Below, one piece after another: positions 61,066 to 64,000 of a stretch of DNA of 64,000 nucleotides; positions within the stretch are counted from its first letter, which is position 1; every line of letters starts with the position of its first letter. The DNA comes from Aphidius gifuensis (lineage: Eukaryota > Arthropoda > Insecta > Hymenoptera > Braconidae). The stretch covers positions 18,296,963-18,360,962 of the forward strand of contig NC_057792.1 of assembly GCF_014905175.1 (NCBI RefSeq), read 5' to 3'. Below the pieces are notes generated by a model that was not told the origin of the DNA, searched no databases, and saw only the letters and a program-made list of their open reading frames with translations. A program made the translations under genes and the position numbers.

Positions 61066-61356
61066 TGTTTATAATTTTATTTAAACTTGATGAATTTATT
61101 TAGCTTTCAACAATTATATTTCAATGTTGCTTGACAAAATTGACAATTTCTGACGGATTTTTTAAGGTTTGTACACAATGTTGGATCAACAGCCTCAATT
61201 GTGATCAAGGCTTAATATATTTTTCTAATTTTTTTTACGCATGACACTGCGCAGTATTTGGATGAATTAATACGCAATTAAAAAATGCAATTAAATATAA
61301 TAATTAATGTTTATTATGAAAGACAAAATTTAATTAAATTTATACAAGTAATTTAG
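61066..61356. other. Spacer between UQCR11 and PGS1
   Basis: About 290 bases between tandem minus-strand genes hold the UQCR11 promoter and the PGS1 3' UTR. ACTGCGCAGT at 61248-61257 is a 10-bp palindrome. No coding sequence is seen. Confidence 0.45.
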
Positions 61357-63213
61357 CTAAAAAAAATATCGAAATAATGTCGTTGTAGCACGAACCCAAG
61401 CTGGAACAATCCTGTCAGGTTGATGGAGTGTCTGTTTGTCAACAGGTTTTGATCTTTTGTACAATCTCATGTATTCATTTTCTAAATTATCTTGAAGTGT
61501 TTTATTTTTTGTAACAACTACAATTTGAGTCTCCAAATCTCTCTCAACAGATCGATATCCTAAATACGAAAAAAAAAGTATTAAAAAAATACTAATTTAT
61601 GATTTAAAAATATCTTAAAGACATACCAAAATTAGAAGATCCAATTAGAGTTAATGAGGGTTTTTTTTCATGTGGTAAAGTATACCAGAGTCCTTTAGCA
61701 TGATATGTCCAATCAGATCTTATAAATTCTCTAAGTTGTATTCTATTTTCCAAGCCAAGTTTTTCAATTTTTTTAAAAAATGATTTTTCTAATTTAGTAT
61801 ATGCTGCTGGAATACCACCAGCAACACCTTTTGCTTTGAAAAATCCATTAGCTGTTGGATGAGCAGTTAAAAGTTCACAAGAAGCTTGACAATTTTTTAA
61901 CAGAGCATTTGAATAATCAGATGTTAAATTAAAATAACTAGTTGCAAGTCTTAGTAATGAACCAGGTTGTGCATTTTTTAAAAGATTTAAAGTTATATCA
62001 CTGTCATAACGTATACCCAATTGACCCATTTGAATTAGTGGAAAAACCCATGTATCATTTCTAGAATTTTCATGTAATTGTTTCTTCGATTTATTTAATT
62101 CTTCAAGGTACAATGATTGAATTTTTTCCTGTGCTGAACAACGAAATTGTTCAAGTGAACTTGTCAATGGATGTTGTGATATTTTATTTTCAAATACTGT
62201 TGTATCATCAGGCAAAAGTCGAAAGCTAAATTCAGCTACTCGTTTAATTAATTTGCTGTAAAAATCACAAAGATCTTTACAATCTTCAATGAGTAAATAA
62301 CGATCTTGACGATTTGTAAAATAATCATTGCTTAAATTGGCTCTATAAAAATCAAATAAAATATCAATAATTAATTTGGATAGATTTAAATGTATAGCAT
62401 TGATTTAAAAAGTTGATAAACATACCCACTGATAATAAGAGAATCATCAAAAATATATATCTTCATATGTTGTAAGCCAATAAGTTCATTGAATCGATTA
62501 GGCATTACAGATTTTAAAACACCACGTAACTTTGGTGTATGATAAAGATAAATTTTACAATTATCTGGTCCATCATTGTCATCTTCAAGAAGAGGCTTTA
62601 ACATCATTCGTGAATTAATTTTTCCTCGTGATCCTCTCATGTAATCCAAGAGAATGTTTATTTCAATATTTCCATTTGTAGAAATAACAGCTTTTTTCAT
62701 AGACTCAACCTGAATAAAAATTATTTCATGAATTAATTAACAATTTTAAAATATAAAATTTTGATGTTAACAATGTACTTTGTACATACGAACCTACCAA
62801 ATCCTTTTCAAGTGGTCCTGTACCTAAATACAAAGATGCCAATGTTATTCTTTTTTTCGAATTTTCACATTTTTTTAATAATGTCGAATAAAAATCTTTT
62901 GGCTCTTTTATTAGTGTTATTTTTGATGCATCAATTGGAAATCCAGGTGCTGTTTCTTGTAGATATTTTACATGATTATATTGCTTGTCAATATTCAATT
63001 GACAATTTGGAGTTTCATCAGCATTCATTGTAAAATTTAATCTGTTAGAAACAGATGATTTTTTCCAATGTATTCTTAATAATTTTGGTAATTTTTTGCT
63101 ATCAAAAAAATGATAACAACTGGAATATAATAATAGTATAATATTAATTGTTTATTTTTTTTTTTATTTTTTTTAACTTACTGTTTAGAAATGCCAGATA
63201 TGGAACTGGTCAT
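61357..63213 (-). CDS. PGS1: CDP-diacylglycerol--glycerol-3-phosphate 3-phosphatidyltransferase (518 aa)
   Basis: Exons in transcript order are 63213-63182, 63119-62798, 62709-62426, 62342-61627 and 61559-61357. The product makes phosphatidylglycerophosphate, the committed step to cardiolipin in mitochondria. The basic N-terminus (HFFDSKKLPKLLRIHWKKSS) is presequence-like. Phospholipase-D superfamily motifs are both present: HMKIYIFDDSLIISGANLSN for the first HKD site and HAKGLWYT...LTLIGSSNFGYRS for the second, which lacks the usual Asp as in animal relatives. Other family blocks include ASLYLGTGPLEKDL, RGSRGKINSRMML, SNDYFTNRQDRY, KGVAGGIPAAY and the C-terminal ATTTLFRYFF. The length agrees with known family members of about 500-560. 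The start is the ATG at 63213 in a 32-base first coding exon. Confidence 0.94.
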
Positions 63214-63948
63214 TAGTAAATCCCTGATTTTTCGTTAAATTAAATATAAAATTTATTTGTCTTAATAAAGTTTTGAGATTTAATGATTTATATTATTCAA
63301 AAGAATTTTTAATTTATAACAAATCATTACACTAATGTTATTGTTGTTGCTCACTAATTTTTTTTTATTTTAATGAGAAAAAAATCATCATTTCATCTGA
63401 TTTCATCACAAAATATCTCTTTCTCTCTCTCTTTTTCTCTCTCGTGTTTTACGACTTAGATAAAAAATACTAGAGGTCTCTTCTTCAAGTGTTTTTTTTT
63501 TTTTTTTAAATGTAATTAATTGTTTAATTAAATTAAAACACAGAAAAAAAAAATTAAATATTAATCTTCAAATTAACAACAAATAATTAATAAAAATAAT
63601 TTAAAATTAATATCTATTTTATGTTGTAAAAACATCTTAATTTGTAATATCCAATCAGCGTTGTCCAATCCCTTTTATTTATGATTTTTTTAATAAACAA
63701 TAATCATGTGTCTGTCAACTGTCAAGTGTCATTTAGCAAAAAAAATTAAATTATTCCCTTTAATTTGTTAATTAAATATCCAAAAAGTTTTTTATATTTT
63801 ACAACAAATTTTTAACTTTATAAAAGTATTATCTTTTTAAATACATAAAAATTAAATAGCTGTCAATATAGTGTGTATTATTTATTTGCTATTGTAATCA
63901 ATTGTAATTAGTTAAAAGACAATAACAATATAATTTTGACATTAAAAA
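63214..63948. other. Divergent region upstream of PGS1
   Basis: About 735 bases hold a polypyrimidine CT-rich stretch at 63417-63444, GAGA on the PGS1 strand, about 200 bases upstream of the PGS1 start. No gene was found before the possible ATG at 63949. Confidence 0.45.
63417..63444 (-). repeat. CT/GA simple repeat near the PGS1 promoter
   Basis: A run of mostly CT dinucleotides (TCTCTTTCTCTCTCTCTCTT and onward). On the PGS1 sense strand it reads GAGAGA, a motif bound by GAGA-factor-type proteins in insect promoters. The functional role is inferred only from sequence and position. Confidence 0.5.
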
Positions 63949-64000
63949 ATGAATGTCGTTAAAATAAATCTGAGAAATGTGATATTTGTGATGATGGCAA
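63949..64000 (+). CDS. Possible 5' end of a gene cut by the window edge
   Basis: An ATG at 63949 with A at -3 opens a frame to the window end (MNVVKINLRNVIFVMMA). The hydrophobic stretch could start a signal peptide or mitochondrial presequence. It is too short to be sure that it is coding. Confidence 0.25.
   Translation, partial: MNVVKINLRNVIFVMMA

Noticed and set aside
1..64000. tRNA, rRNA or CRISPR arrays
   Set aside because: No cloverleaf with a T-loop consensus, no rRNA stretch and no regular repeat-spacer array were seen on reading both strands.

Overview
The window is AT-rich eukaryotic nuclear DNA. The genes have short GT-AG introns and A/T-ending codons, and all recognisable products are animal proteins. 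The midline regulator single-minded, an ecdysteroid-kinase-like protein and a colmedin point to an insect. The compact introns and extreme AT content would suit a hymenopteran such as a parasitoid wasp, but that placement is inference. I joined exons by hand from splice signals and checked that reading frame and total length agree for every gene. No RNA-seq or homology search was available.

Layout. 0.5-1.0 kb (+): small single-pass membrane protein. 3.5-11.3 kb (-): single-minded, eight coding exons. 11.3-21.5 kb: gene desert upstream of sim, holding two ~600-bp inverted arms about 3.9 kb apart. 21.5-23.3 kb (+): CWF19L1. 23.3-24.2 kb (-): APIP, methionine salvage, with its stop codon directly abutting that of CWF19L1. 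24.9-28.4 kb (+): ORP9/OSBPL9. 28.7-29.9 kb (-): UBE3D. 30.4-31.2 kb (+): ATP synthase subunit d. 31.7-35.0 kb (-): holocarboxylase synthetase, with a one-base frame break. 37.7-43.4 kb (-): BTBD7, with an EcKL gene nested on the opposite strand of an intron. 44.9-46.4 kb (+): two tandem COX8-like genes. 50.5-56.9 kb (+): colmedin (transmembrane, collagen, Ig, olfactomedin). 57.9-59.5 kb: two small secreted proteins of unknown function, convergent. 60.1-60.6 kb (+): an apparent dicistronic pair of microproteins, the first PIGBOS1-like, joined by an ATGA overlap. 60.8-61.1 kb (-): UQCR11. 61.4-63.2 kb (-): PGS1, cardiolipin synthesis. A possible further gene starts at the right edge.

Functionally this is a mixed housekeeping and developmental region. 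Nuclear-encoded mitochondrial genes are frequent (ATP5PD, COX8 twice, UQCR11, PGS1, probably the PIGBOS-like unit), but they are not arranged as one transcription unit. Many neighbours are head-to-head or tail-to-tail with under 700 bp between them, so shared promoters and overlapping 3' ends are likely.

The observations most worth following up are the dicistronic microprotein locus with a GC-AG intron five bases into its second ORF, the long inverted repeat upstream of sim, and the frame break in holocarboxylase synthetase.
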